The position numbers and the translations under genes are program-made. A DNA stretch of 64,000 nt from positions 62,001-126,000 of the forward strand of contig CAWAMJ010000021.1 in the NCBI GenBank assembly GCA_963783085.1. The letters run 5' to 3'. This DNA is from CAVYUC01 sp963783085. Its GTDB lineage: Bacteria; Bacteroidota; Bacteroidia; Bacteroidales; Prolixibacteraceae. Under the pieces are notes generated by a model that worked only from the letters and a program-made list of their open reading frames with translations, was not told the origin of the DNA and searched no databases. Shown in pieces: positions 25,868 to 33,756 of this stretch (within the stretch, counting starts at the first letter, position 1; every line of letters starts with the position of its first letter).

Positions 25868-27343
25868 ATGGCGAAAGAGTTAACACCACGAAAAGAAAGT
25901 TATTCACAGTGGTACCAGGATTTGGTAATAAAGGCTGATTTGGCTGAGAATTCGGCGGTAAGGGGCTGTATGGTTATTAAACCTTACGGATATGCAATAT
26001 GGGAGAAAATGCAGGCCGAGCTCGACAGGATGTTTAAGGAAACCGGCCATGTCAATGCCTATTTTCCGCTGTTCATACCAAAATCGTTTTTTAGTAAAGA
26101 AGCTGATCATGTTGAAGGTTTTGCCAAAGAATGTGCCGTAGTAACTCACTACCGGTTAAAAAATGACGAAGAAAACGGGGGCGTGATTGTTGACCCGGAT
26201 GCAAAGCTTGAAGAAGAACTGATTATCCGGCCAACTTCGGAAACCATCATCTGGAACACCTACCGAAACTGGATTCAGTCGCACCGCGATTTGCCGCTGC
26301 TTATCAATCAGTGGGCTAATGTGGTACGCTGGGAGATGCGCACCCGGTTGTTTCTTCGTACGTCAGAATTCCTTTGGCAGGAAGGTCATACGGCGCATGC
26401 CACCAAACAGGAAGCAATTGAAGAAACAGAAAAAATTTTAAATGTTTACGCTACTTTTGCTGAGAATTACATGGCAGTTCCGGTAATAAAAGGCTTGAAA
26501 TCGGAAAATGAAAAATTTGCCGGCGCTGTCGATACCTATTCCATTGAAGCGTTGATGCAGGACGGTAAAGCGTTGCAATCGGGAACTTCGCATTTTCTTG
26601 GCCAGAATTTTGCCAAAGCATTCGATGTAAAATTTACCAATAAAGAAGGTCGCGAAGAGTATGTTTGGGCAACTTCCTGGGGAGTTTCAACCAGGTTAAT
26701 GGGAGCCTTAATTATGGCGCATTCAGATGATAACGGGCTGGTGCTTCCGCCGAAATTAGCTCCTTTCCAGGTGGTAATTGTTCCGATTTATAAAAAAACG
26801 GAACAGCTTTCACTGATTTCCGAAAAAGTGGATGAAATTGTTGCCAAACTGAAAGCGAAAGGAATTTCGGTAAAATACGATGATAATGATAATAAAAAAC
26901 CGGGCTGGAAATTTGCCGAATACGAACTGAAAGGAGTTCCGGTGCGTTTGGCCATGGGGCCGCGCGATTTGGAAAATGGCACGGTGGAGATCGCCCGCCG
27001 CGACACCCTGGAGAAAAATGTAGTTCCGGCAAAAGGTATTGAAGATTACATTGAAAACCTGCTTGATGAAATCCAGCAAAATATTTTTCAAAAAGCAGCG
27101 GATTTCAGAACCCAAAACACAACGAAAGCGGATACATGGGAGGAGTTTAAAGACATTCTGAAAAATAAGGGTGGTTTTATCCTGGCACATTGGGACGGAA
27201 CCTCAGAAACCGAAGAGAAAATTAAAGCCGAAACCAAAGCAACAATTCGTTGTTTGCCGTTGGATTATCAGGAAGAAGAAGGAGTTTGCATCTATTCCGG
27301 GAAACCTTCCAAACGACGGGTGCTTTTTGCATTGGCTTATTAA
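25868..27343 (+). CDS. proS: Proline--tRNA ligase
   Basis: This 491-residue class II synthetase is of the short archaeal/eukaryotic type, lacking the INS editing domain of Escherichia coli ProS. It starts MAKELTPRKESYSQWYQDLV. Motif 2 is seen as NQWANVVRWEMRTRLFLRTS with FLWQEGHTAHA, and motif 3 as GVSTRLMGALIMAHSDDNG. The anticodon-binding and C-terminal domains follow (KPGWKFAEYELKGVPVRLAM, with Cys and Asp/Glu near the end). It charges tRNA-Pro in the cytoplasm. It is monocistronic with a strong terminator at 27366. Confidence 0.96.
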   Translation: MAKELTPRKESYSQWYQDLVIKADLAENSAVRGCMVIKPYGYAIWEKMQAELDRMFKETGHVNAYFPLFIPKSFFSKEADHVEGFAKECAVVTHYRLKNDEENGGVIVDPDAKLEEELIIRPTSETIIWNTYRNWIQSHRDLPLLINQWANVVRWEMRTRLFLRTSEFLWQEGHTAHATKQEAIEETEKILNVYATFAENYMAVPVIKGLKSENEKFAGAVDTYSIEALMQDGKALQSGTSHFLGQNFAKAFDVKFTNKEGREEYVWATSWGVSTRLMGALIMAHSDDNGLVLPPKLAPFQVVIVPIYKKTEQLSLISEKVDEIVAKLKAKGISVKYDDNDNKKPGWKFAEYELKGVPVRLAMGPRDLENGTVEIARRDTLEKNVVPAKGIEDYIENLLDEIQQNIFQKAADFRTQNTTKADTWEEFKDILKNKGGFILAHWDGTSETEEKIKAETKATIRCLPLDYQEEEGVCIYSGKPSKRRVLFALAY

Positions 27344-27365
27344 AAAAAATACGAAATATTTAACG

Positions 27366-27399
27366 GGAGCAGCTCAAAAGGGCTGCTTTCTTTTTTTTT
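27366..27399 (+). terminator. Rho-independent terminator of proS
   Basis: AGCAGC (27368-27373) pairs with GCTGCT (27382-27387), with extra flanking pairs, followed by TTCTTTTTTTTT. It lies 23 bp after the proS stop. Confidence 0.85.
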
Positions 27400-27441
27400 A
27401 ATAGGTTGCTTTGTGTACTTTTAAATTCAAAATTAAACCTG

Positions 27442-28128
27442 ATGAACGAAAAAGAAAACAGGGCTTTGGTTTTGGAGACTTTTATTCAAAAATCAACCGT
27501 AAAACAAAAAGTCTACGAAAATACGTTACAAACATTTTTGATCGTTAAAAAAGTGCTGAAACTGCTCGAGAAAGATTATTTAGCGGTTATAAAAAATAAA
27601 GTGCCGGCGGCAGTTTTGCCGGTGTACCGGGAGCGCGGGCCATTTGAAGTGGAATTTAAAATAGGAAGCGACCTGTTGATTTTTAGCATGCATTCGAATA
27701 TTTTTGAATTCGATAAGAAACACCCGGTATTAAAAACGAAATACATTCAGGAAGATCAGTCACGCTCGTACTGCGGAACGATCAACATCTATAATTTTCT
27801 GGCCGATTCGTTCAAATACGATCGGTTAAATGATGTTGGTTATTTGGTGGCGCGTATTTTCATTAATAAAAACAACCACTTTTTTGTGGAAGGTAAACGG
27901 CAAACCGATGAAACGGTTAAAGATTTTGCCATTGATTCCATTTCGCCCGGTAATATCCGGCAAATCATAGAAACGGCTATACAGTACTGCATCGAGTTTG
28001 ATTTGCTGGTGCCGCCATACGACCAGGTAAAAATAGCCACCGTGGAACAAATGCGGGAAAAAATCATTCATTCCAAAATGGCTACAGGCAAGCGGCTCGG
28101 ATTTACATTTAATTCAGACGATGTTTAG
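27442..28128 (+). CDS. Conserved hypothetical protein
   Basis: The ATG at 27442 gives 228 residues (MNEKENRALVLETFIQKSTV). A longer frame beginning at 27406 overlaps the proS terminator region and is less likely. The protein is soluble and mixed alpha/beta, with a long N-terminal helix rich in Lys and Gln (residues 10-45). Later segments are SRSYCGTINIYNFLADSFKY and GYLVARIFINKNNHFFVEGK, and it ends LGFTFNSDDV. No signal peptide or membrane helix is visible. It is convergent with the lipoprotein at 28146. I recognise no domain; the size and uniform coding pattern support a real gene. Confidence 0.7.
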   Translation: MNEKENRALVLETFIQKSTVKQKVYENTLQTFLIVKKVLKLLEKDYLAVIKNKVPAAVLPVYRERGPFEVEFKIGSDLLIFSMHSNIFEFDKKHPVLKTKYIQEDQSRSYCGTINIYNFLADSFKYDRLNDVGYLVARIFINKNNHFFVEGKRQTDETVKDFAIDSISPGNIRQIIETAIQYCIEFDLLVPPYDQVKIATVEQMREKIIHSKMATGKRLGFTFNSDDV

Positions 28129-28145
28129 CTGAATTGTTAATTCAC

Positions 28146-28559
28146 TTAAAATCCCTTTAAAATATCGTCAATTGCAATGTGGATTTCCTGCAAATCTTTT
28201 TCAAAAGAAGCCTTGAAATTATCCCAATTTTCCTGTTTAATATTTTTAATTTCATGCATCCGCTTGTTAATCGAAACCTGTTTGGCTTCAAAATCATCAA
28301 GGGCAGAATTTTGTGCATCGGTTAATTTACCACCCTTTTCATGGATTTTATCGTTCAAATCCCTGACTTTCTGGTTAATAACTGCAAGCTGTTCATTCGC
28401 GTTGGCAAGCAAATCACATTGTGCCTGATGCAGTTCCTCGCTCACTACATTTTCTGTAGCAATTGCATCTTCATTGTTGGGTGAAGTGGATTCGCAACCT
28501 GAAAAAATGAAGATGCCCAATCCAAAAAGGAGTACCCAAAAAATTTTATTGTTAACCAT
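28146..28559 (-). CDS. Small coiled-coil lipoprotein
   Basis: This 137-residue protein begins MVNNKIFWVLLFGLGIFIFS followed by the lipobox Cys (FSGC). The mature part is almost entirely helical and charged with heptad-like spacing (residues about 45-130, for example LLANANEQLAVINQKVRDLN). A lipid-anchored coiled-coil protein facing the periplasm is predicted. The downstream neighbour is convergent, 17 bp away, and the next upstream gene, pepT, is divergent. The family is not recognised. Confidence 0.7.
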   Translation of the reverse strand: MVNNKIFWVLLFGLGIFIFSGCESTSPNNEDAIATENVVSEELHQAQCDLLANANEQLAVINQKVRDLNDKIHEKGGKLTDAQNSALDDFEAKQVSINKRMHEIKNIKQENWDNFKASFEKDLQEIHIAIDDILKGF

Positions 28560-28793
28560 GACTATTTTGACTTTTAGTTTTTAATTTGATTGATGTTACG
28601 TTAAAAAAAATGAATGGTTATAGTTCTTTATGTGTTTCATTTGTAAGTTTTTAATAGGTTGACAAAAATCATATTTTATGAGTTTTCAGAATGTGGATCA
28701 AGTCATTTTTTTTGAGGTGTAGTTCGGGTGAAACTTCTAATAAGCCATGCGAATTGACGGTAGACAAAACCTGCCGGCAGCGTTTAAAATTTG

Positions 28794-28801
28794 TATATTT
28801 G
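28794..28801 (+). promoter_or_regulatory. Candidate -7 element of pepT
   Basis: TATATTTG is a perfect match to the Bacteroidota -7 consensus TAnnTTTG, 26 bp upstream of the pepT ATG. No good -33 TTTG was seen at the expected distance. Confidence 0.4.
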
Positions 28802-28826
28802 GGCTTATTAAGAATTAAAAGAAGTT

Positions 28827-30059
28827 ATGGAGAAAGTTACAGAAAGATTTATTCGATACGCCAAAACGCATACTACATCCGATCCGGGCAGTGATGCTTT
28901 TCCAAGCACCGATCGTCAGATGGTTTTTATGAAAATGTTGAAAAATGAGTTGATTGAAATAGGCTTGAAAGAAGTGGATTTGGATGAAAACGGGTATTTG
29001 ATGGCAACTGTTCCTGCAAACGGCAATGAACATGCGCCGGTTGTTGGTTTTGTTTCGCATGTTGATACCAGCCCCGATTTCCCGGGGGAAAATGTGCAAC
29101 CGCAGATTATTGAAAAATACGATGGTAATCCAATTCAGTTAAAAAACGGAGTAACCATCGATCCAACGGAATTTCCGGAAATTTTAAAATATAAAGGTCA
29201 GTCAATCATTACGGCAGATGGAACAACTTTACTTGGCGCCGACGATAAAGCGGGGGTAGCAGAAATAGTCACTGCCGCTGAAATACTGTTAAATGCAAGC
29301 GAAATAAAACATGGTAAAATTCGCATTGGTTTTACCCCAGACGAGGAAATTGGAAAAGGCGCAGATCATTTTGATGTGGGGAAATTTGGCGCCGGGTTTG
29401 CCTATACCCTCGACGGCGGTGAGATTGGCGAGCTTGAGTTTGAAAATTTCAATGCGGCAGGAGCAAAAATTACAGTTCATGGAAGGAGCGTTCATCCCGG
29501 TTCGGCAAAAAACAAGATGGTCAATGCAATGCTGGTTGCACACAAGTTAATTGGGATGCTTCCTCCGGCGCAACGGCCGGAAAATACAGAACAATATGAA
29601 GGTTTTTTTCACCTGATTTCCTTTAACGGAAACGTGGAAGTGACTGAAATGCAGCTTCTCATTCGCGACCATGATTTTGAAAAATTTGAGAAAAAAAAGA
29701 AGTTGCTCCGGGAAATAGTGAATTTAATGAATTTGGAACTGGGAAGAAACCTGGTCAACCTGGAAATTTCTGATCAGTACTACAACATGCGCGAAAAAAT
29801 TGAACCGGTGATGCATGTGGTGGAAATAGCGAAACAGGCGATGAAACAGGCTGGGGTAGAGCCGATTGTTAAAGCCATTCGCGGTGGTACCGACGGCGCC
29901 CGGCTTTCGTATGAAGGTTTGCCCTGTCCGAATGTGTTTGCCGGCGGCCATAATTTCCACGGACCGTTTGAATTTGTGCCCATCCCGTCGATGCTAAAAG
30001 CAGTGGAAGTAATCTTGAACATTGCACAACTGGCAGGCGATAAAATCAAGAATTCGTAA
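28827..30059 (+). CDS. pepT: Peptidase T (tripeptide aminopeptidase)
   Basis: This 410-residue M20 metallopeptidase starts MEKVTERFIRYAKTHTTSDP. The zinc ligands and catalytic residues are visible: VVGFVSHVDTSPDFPG (His and Asp), TTLLGADDKAGVAE (bridging Asp), FTPDEEIGKGADHFD (catalytic Glu pair) and GGHNFHGPFEFVP (C-terminal His). RGGTDGARLSYEGLPCPN is the typical family segment. The enzyme releases the N-terminal residue from tripeptides in the cytoplasm. A toxin-antitoxin remnant and tilS follow on the same strand. Confidence 0.95.
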   Translation: MEKVTERFIRYAKTHTTSDPGSDAFPSTDRQMVFMKMLKNELIEIGLKEVDLDENGYLMATVPANGNEHAPVVGFVSHVDTSPDFPGENVQPQIIEKYDGNPIQLKNGVTIDPTEFPEILKYKGQSIITADGTTLLGADDKAGVAEIVTAAEILLNASEIKHGKIRIGFTPDEEIGKGADHFDVGKFGAGFAYTLDGGEIGELEFENFNAAGAKITVHGRSVHPGSAKNKMVNAMLVAHKLIGMLPPAQRPENTEQYEGFFHLISFNGNVEVTEMQLLIRDHDFEKFEKKKKLLREIVNLMNLELGRNLVNLEISDQYYNMREKIEPVMHVVEIAKQAMKQAGVEPIVKAIRGGTDGARLSYEGLPCPNVFAGGHNFHGPFEFVPIPSMLKAVEVILNIAQLAGDKIKNS

Positions 30060-30076
30060 TTTTGAAAAAAATACTC

Positions 30077-30259
30077 ATGGATATTAATTATATCATTGAT
30101 AAAGACGGAAATCAATCAGCCGTTGTTGTTCCCATAAGACAGTGGAAGAATTTCATGGATAAAGTTTCAAAAATGAAAAAGAAATTAGAAATTCTAACAG
30201 GCATAGAAAATGCAGTTGAGGAAGTTAATCAATTTAAAGAAGGGACAAAAACAACCTGA
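30077..30259 (+). CDS. Antitoxin-like small protein
   Basis: The ATG at 30077 (60 residues) is preferred to a TTG at 30062 that would add five residues. It begins MDINYIIDKDGNQSAVVVPI and continues RQWKNFMDKVSKMKKKLEIL. This is a pattern common to small Bacteroidota type II antitoxins that precede RelE/ParE toxins: a short strand pair, then Lys-rich helices. It is followed after 20 bp by a shortened toxin gene, which supports the assignment. It would bind and neutralise the toxin and repress its own promoter; here it may be a relic. Confidence 0.6.
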   Translation: MDINYIIDKDGNQSAVVVPIRQWKNFMDKVSKMKKKLEILTGIENAVEEVNQFKEGTKTT

Positions 30260-30279
30260 ATCTTTGACTGATTTTCTGG

Positions 30280-30414
30280 ATGAAAACTAGCGTTGTAATA
30301 ACCAGCAATTTTGGTAAGGAGGCTAAAAAACTTGATAAATCTGAAACAGAAACAATTTCAAAAAAGGAACTGTTGCGAATTTTATCAAAATTAGAAAATC
30401 GAGAAAAAAAATAA
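30280..30414 (+). pseudogene. Internally deleted RelE/ParE-type toxin
   Basis: The open frame encodes only 44 residues. Its first 18 residues, MKTSVVITSNFGKEAKKL, match the N-terminus of RelE/ParE toxins. The following DKSETETISKKELLRILSKL matches their C-terminus (family form YDKSExxxISDKEL). About 60-70 residues of the middle, including the catalytic core strands, are absent, yet the reading frame is kept. This looks like an in-frame internal deletion that disarmed the toxin while the antitoxin persisted. The family forms are recalled, not searched. Confidence 0.65.
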
Positions 30415-30421
30415 GTATAAA

Positions 30422-31747
30422 ATGCTCGAACGGTTCGTTGAATTTATAAAAGGGAAACAGCTTATTGCACCTCAGCAAAAAGTATTGCTGGCGGTTAGCG
30501 GTGGAATCGACAGCATGGTTCTTTTGAATCTTTTCGAAAAAACCGGGTTTAAATACGGAATCGTGCACTGCAATTTTCAGTTGCGCGGGGAAGAATCTGA
30601 CGAAGATGAAAATTTCGTGAAAGAACAGGTGCTGATGCATGGTGTCCCGTCGTTTTTTCAACGATTTGAAACCGAAGAACATGCAAGTATTAACGGGATT
30701 TCCATTGAAATGGCGGCACGCGAACTGAGGTACGAATTCTTCGAAAAAACAAGGGCTGAAAACGACTATGATTTTATCGCAACTGCCCACCACCAGTGCG
30801 ATTTAATTGAAACTTTTTTTCTGAACCTGTCGCGGAAAACAGGAATAAAAGGATTGACCGGAATAAAGGAAAAAGCCGGGAGAATAATCCGTCCGCTGCT
30901 TTTTGCCAGCCGCGAAGAAATCGAAAGATATGCCGCTGAAAATTTCATCGAATGCCGCGAAGATTCATCAAATAGCGAAGTTGTTTACCAGCGTAATTTC
31001 CTGCGCCATAAAATCCTGCCATTGTTTTCAGAATTAAATCCTTCATTCCGGAAAAATGCAATTGCCAGTATTGAAAACCTGAAAGAAGTTGAGAAAGTGT
31101 ACGATTATTTTATTTCATCTGAAACGGGAAAAGTTGTCACGCAAAACGATGATGGATTAATTTTAAGTATCGGAGGGCTGAAAAATACATTGTTCCCCAT
31201 GTTGGTGCTGCTTGAAATATTGAAAGATTACAATTTCAACCCAGCAGTAACCGAAGAAATATACCGCAGTCTGGAATCCGAATCAGGGAAACAGTTTTTT
31301 TCAAAAACCCATCGCCTGGTTAAAGACCGCGGACAATTGTTTGTTACAGCTGCAAATGCTGTTGAAAACCGGATTTATTACATCGAAAAAGATGATATCG
31401 AATTGTTTGATCCTTTCGATATAACTATTGAAAAGCAAAACAACGTGGGGTTCGAAATTAGCCGGGAACCAAATATAGCTTGTCTTGATTTGAAAAAGCT
31501 GGAATTTCCGCTGCTCATCCGGAGATGGCAGCAGGGCGATTATTTTCAACCATTGGGAATGACAGGTTTGAAAAAGCTGAGCGACTTTTTTATCGATGAA
31601 AAAATTCCGGTACACGAAAAAGAAAATACATGGTTGCTGTGCAGCGGCAAAAAAATCGTCTGGATAATGGGGCGCCGCATCGATAACCGCTTTAAAATAA
31701 CTCCGGAAACCAGACACATTCTCAAAATTGAAATAAAGAACTTTTAA
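30422..31747 (+). CDS. tilS: tRNA(Ile)-lysidine synthase
   Basis: This 441-residue protein has the N-type ATP pyrophosphatase P-loop VLLAVSGGIDSMVLLNLF near residue 25. Other family segments are GIVHCNFQLRGEESDEDENF, FIATAHHQCDLIETFFLNL and GIKGLTGI. The C-terminal domain includes LLIRRWQQGDYFQPLGM and ends GRRIDNRFKITPETRHILKI. It converts cytidine-34 of the AUA-reading tRNA-Ile to lysidine using ATP. The start lies 7 bp after the toxin remnant, so the two share a transcript. Confidence 0.96.
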   Translation: MLERFVEFIKGKQLIAPQQKVLLAVSGGIDSMVLLNLFEKTGFKYGIVHCNFQLRGEESDEDENFVKEQVLMHGVPSFFQRFETEEHASINGISIEMAARELRYEFFEKTRAENDYDFIATAHHQCDLIETFFLNLSRKTGIKGLTGIKEKAGRIIRPLLFASREEIERYAAENFIECREDSSNSEVVYQRNFLRHKILPLFSELNPSFRKNAIASIENLKEVEKVYDYFISSETGKVVTQNDDGLILSIGGLKNTLFPMLVLLEILKDYNFNPAVTEEIYRSLESESGKQFFSKTHRLVKDRGQLFVTAANAVENRIYYIEKDDIELFDPFDITIEKQNNVGFEISREPNIACLDLKKLEFPLLIRRWQQGDYFQPLGMTGLKKLSDFFIDEKIPVHEKENTWLLCSGKKIVWIMGRRIDNRFKITPETRHILKIEIKNF

Positions 31748-31749
31748 TA

Positions 31750-31875
31750 AGCTGAAGCTGCAAGCTGCAAGCTACAAGCTAAAAGCCGCGAGCTACAAGC
31801 TACGAGCTGCGAGCTTTTCAATTAAAACCCGAAAAACTTTAAACTTTGAACTCTGAACTCTGAACTTTAAACTCG
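31750..31875. repeat. Two degenerate heptanucleotide tracts
   Basis: 31750-31817 consists of 7-bp steps of the form AGCTGCA, AGCTACA or AGCTACG. 31836-31875 consists of 7-bp steps of the form AACTTTG or AACTCTG. They fill the gap between tilS and the enolase-superfamily gene, which starts six bases later. Confidence 0.7.
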
Positions 31876-31880
31876 AACCT

Positions 31881-33134
31881 ATGAAACGAAGAAACTTTAT
31901 TAAAAACGCCGGCGCAGCAGCTTTTGCTGCCGGGGCAATGCCTTTGCAGTCGTTTTCTTTTCAGGAAGAAAAAAAATATTATCACCAGGGGCGGACTGCC
32001 GGTTACAAAGATTTCAGAATTATTGACGAAGGATCGAAAATCCGATCCATCGAATCGTTCACAAAAGGCCCGCTGAGCGTGGTAAAAGTGACAACCGACG
32101 ACGGAAAAGCAGGTTGGGGACAAATTTCAACTTACGATGCTGATATTTCTGCCCTGGTTTTGCACCGGAAAGTAGCCCCGTTTTTCCTGGGAAAAGATCC
32201 TGCAAAAATTGATGAGTTGTGCGACAACGCTATCGAATTCAACCACAAATATCCCTGGTCATTTGTAAACCGGGCGCTGGGTGGAATTGATACTGCAATT
32301 TGGGATTTGTACGGGAAGATAAAAGAAAAGCCGGTGGTGGAACTTTTAGGTGGACAACCGCGTCCATACCTGGTTTACGGCTCAAGCATGCGCCGCGATA
32401 TTTCACCGGAAGACGAAGCAAAGCGGTTGGTTGAATTGCAGCAAAAAGAAGGTTACAAAGCATTTAAAATTCGTATTGGAAGTTCCACAGGAAGAAATAA
32501 AGACGCTGCTCCGGGGCGAACTGAAAAAATTGTTCCAACAGTACGGAAAGCAATTGGCTGGGATGCCGATTTACTGGCAGACGCCAACAGTTGCTACACA
32601 CCCGATAAAGCCATTGAAGTGGGAAAAATGCTCGAACAAAACAAAATCTATCAGTTTGAAGAACCTTGTCCGTGGTGGGAAATTGAGTGGAACAGGGAAG
32701 TGACCGATGCACTAAATGTGGCTGTTTCCGGTGGAGAGCAGGACAACGACCTGGCGCAGTGGCGGCGGATGATCAATATGAAAGCGGTGGATATTACGCA
32801 GCCCGATGTATTGTATCTTGGCGGAATTACGCGCACGTTCCGCGTAGCGAAAATGGCAGAACAAGCCGGTTTAACCTGTGTGCCGCATTCGGCAAATCAT
32901 GGATTGGTCACTTTGTTTGCGCTTCATTTACTGGGCGCCATTCCCAATGCCCAAAAATACCTGGAATATTCCATTGAATTTAATGACGGGGTAAATCGTG
33001 ATGCATACGCCATGTACGAGCCGCATTTAAAGGTAGTGGATGGCGCCGTGCAAATTCCGCCGGAGCCGGGGTGGGGGATTCGGATAAAAAAAGACTGGCT
33101 CGAAAAATCAGAATATCAAATAAGTGAAGTTTAA
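31881..33134 (+). CDS. Mandelate racemase/muconate lactonizing enzyme family protein, Tat-exported
   Basis: This 417-residue enolase-superfamily protein has a Tat-like signal MKRRNFIKNAGAAAFAAGAM. The capping domain is followed by the barrel with KAFKIRIG (KxR base motif), DADLLADANSCY (first metal Asp), YQFEEPCPWWEIEW (second, Glu), VSGGEQDNDL (third) and TCVPHSANHG (His region). The GGIDTAIWDLYGKI segment is characteristic. Such enzymes abstract a proton alpha to a carboxylate, often dehydrating sugar acids. It is preceded by heptanucleotide repeats and stands alone. The substrate is not evident. Confidence 0.9.
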   Translation: MKRRNFIKNAGAAAFAAGAMPLQSFSFQEEKKYYHQGRTAGYKDFRIIDEGSKIRSIESFTKGPLSVVKVTTDDGKAGWGQISTYDADISALVLHRKVAPFFLGKDPAKIDELCDNAIEFNHKYPWSFVNRALGGIDTAIWDLYGKIKEKPVVELLGGQPRPYLVYGSSMRRDISPEDEAKRLVELQQKEGYKAFKIRIGSSTGRNKDAAPGRTEKIVPTVRKAIGWDADLLADANSCYTPDKAIEVGKMLEQNKIYQFEEPCPWWEIEWNREVTDALNVAVSGGEQDNDLAQWRRMINMKAVDITQPDVLYLGGITRTFRVAKMAEQAGLTCVPHSANHGLVTLFALHLLGAIPNAQKYLEYSIEFNDGVNRDAYAMYEPHLKVVDGAVQIPPEPGWGIRIKKDWLEKSEYQISEV

Positions 33135-33262
33135 TACGTTAACTAAAATAATTCCTTATTTTCCCGAATGAGATAAGTCTGGTAAAATCTTTTAATCAAA
33201 TATTTTGTGAAATAAAGTTTTCGCTTTCCAAACTCCTCCTCTCCGGCGAAGTTGGGTGGGGC

Positions 33263-33649
33263 TTACTTTCTTGAATGCAGCGCCACCCGGTTTCCTTCAG
33301 TATCCAAAATCAACGCCATGAAACCATATTCTTCGGATACCGGTTTTTTATCCTGAATGACTTTTCCTCCTGCCGGTTCAACCCGCGCCAGTTCGTTGCT
33401 CAAATCGCCTGAATGTGCAGTTAAATAAATAAGCACTCCATCAGCCGAAGGAATATAAAAATCGGGGTGTTTAACCAAAGAACCTGCTGATCCGCCTCCA
33501 TTTTCGACCATGGGAAACCAGGCCATGTCAAGCGGGCCCATCATGTGGCGTTCCAGTTTAACATCTAAAACTTCTTCATAAAATTTCACTGCCCGTTCCA
33601 TGTTGTTTACGGGGATTTCAAACCAGCCTACTACATTGTTTTTCATCAT
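33263..33649 (-). CDS. VOC-family (glyoxalase-like) protein
   Basis: This 128-residue protein begins MMKNNVVGWFEIPVNNMERA, the first beta-alpha unit of a vicinal oxygen chelate fold, and contains PLDMAWFPM and AGGKVIQDKKPVSEEYGFMA with LDTEGNRVALHS at the end. The last segment is typical of this superfamily. A second in-frame ATG follows immediately, so the start could be 33646. It may be a lyase, an isomerase or a resistance protein; no function is assigned. Confidence 0.88.
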   Translation of the reverse strand: MMKNNVVGWFEIPVNNMERAVKFYEEVLDVKLERHMMGPLDMAWFPMVENGGGSAGSLVKHPDFYIPSADGVLIYLTAHSGDLSNELARVEPAGGKVIQDKKPVSEEYGFMALILDTEGNRVALHSRK

Positions 33650-33756
33650 TTCAGAATTTTAAGTTATCACAATTTTAACAGCGGCTAAGCGACTTTGTTT
33701 TTACGGGGCTTGTTGAATTTTCTTATCTTGGAAAAAAATTAAATCCTGAAAAAATA

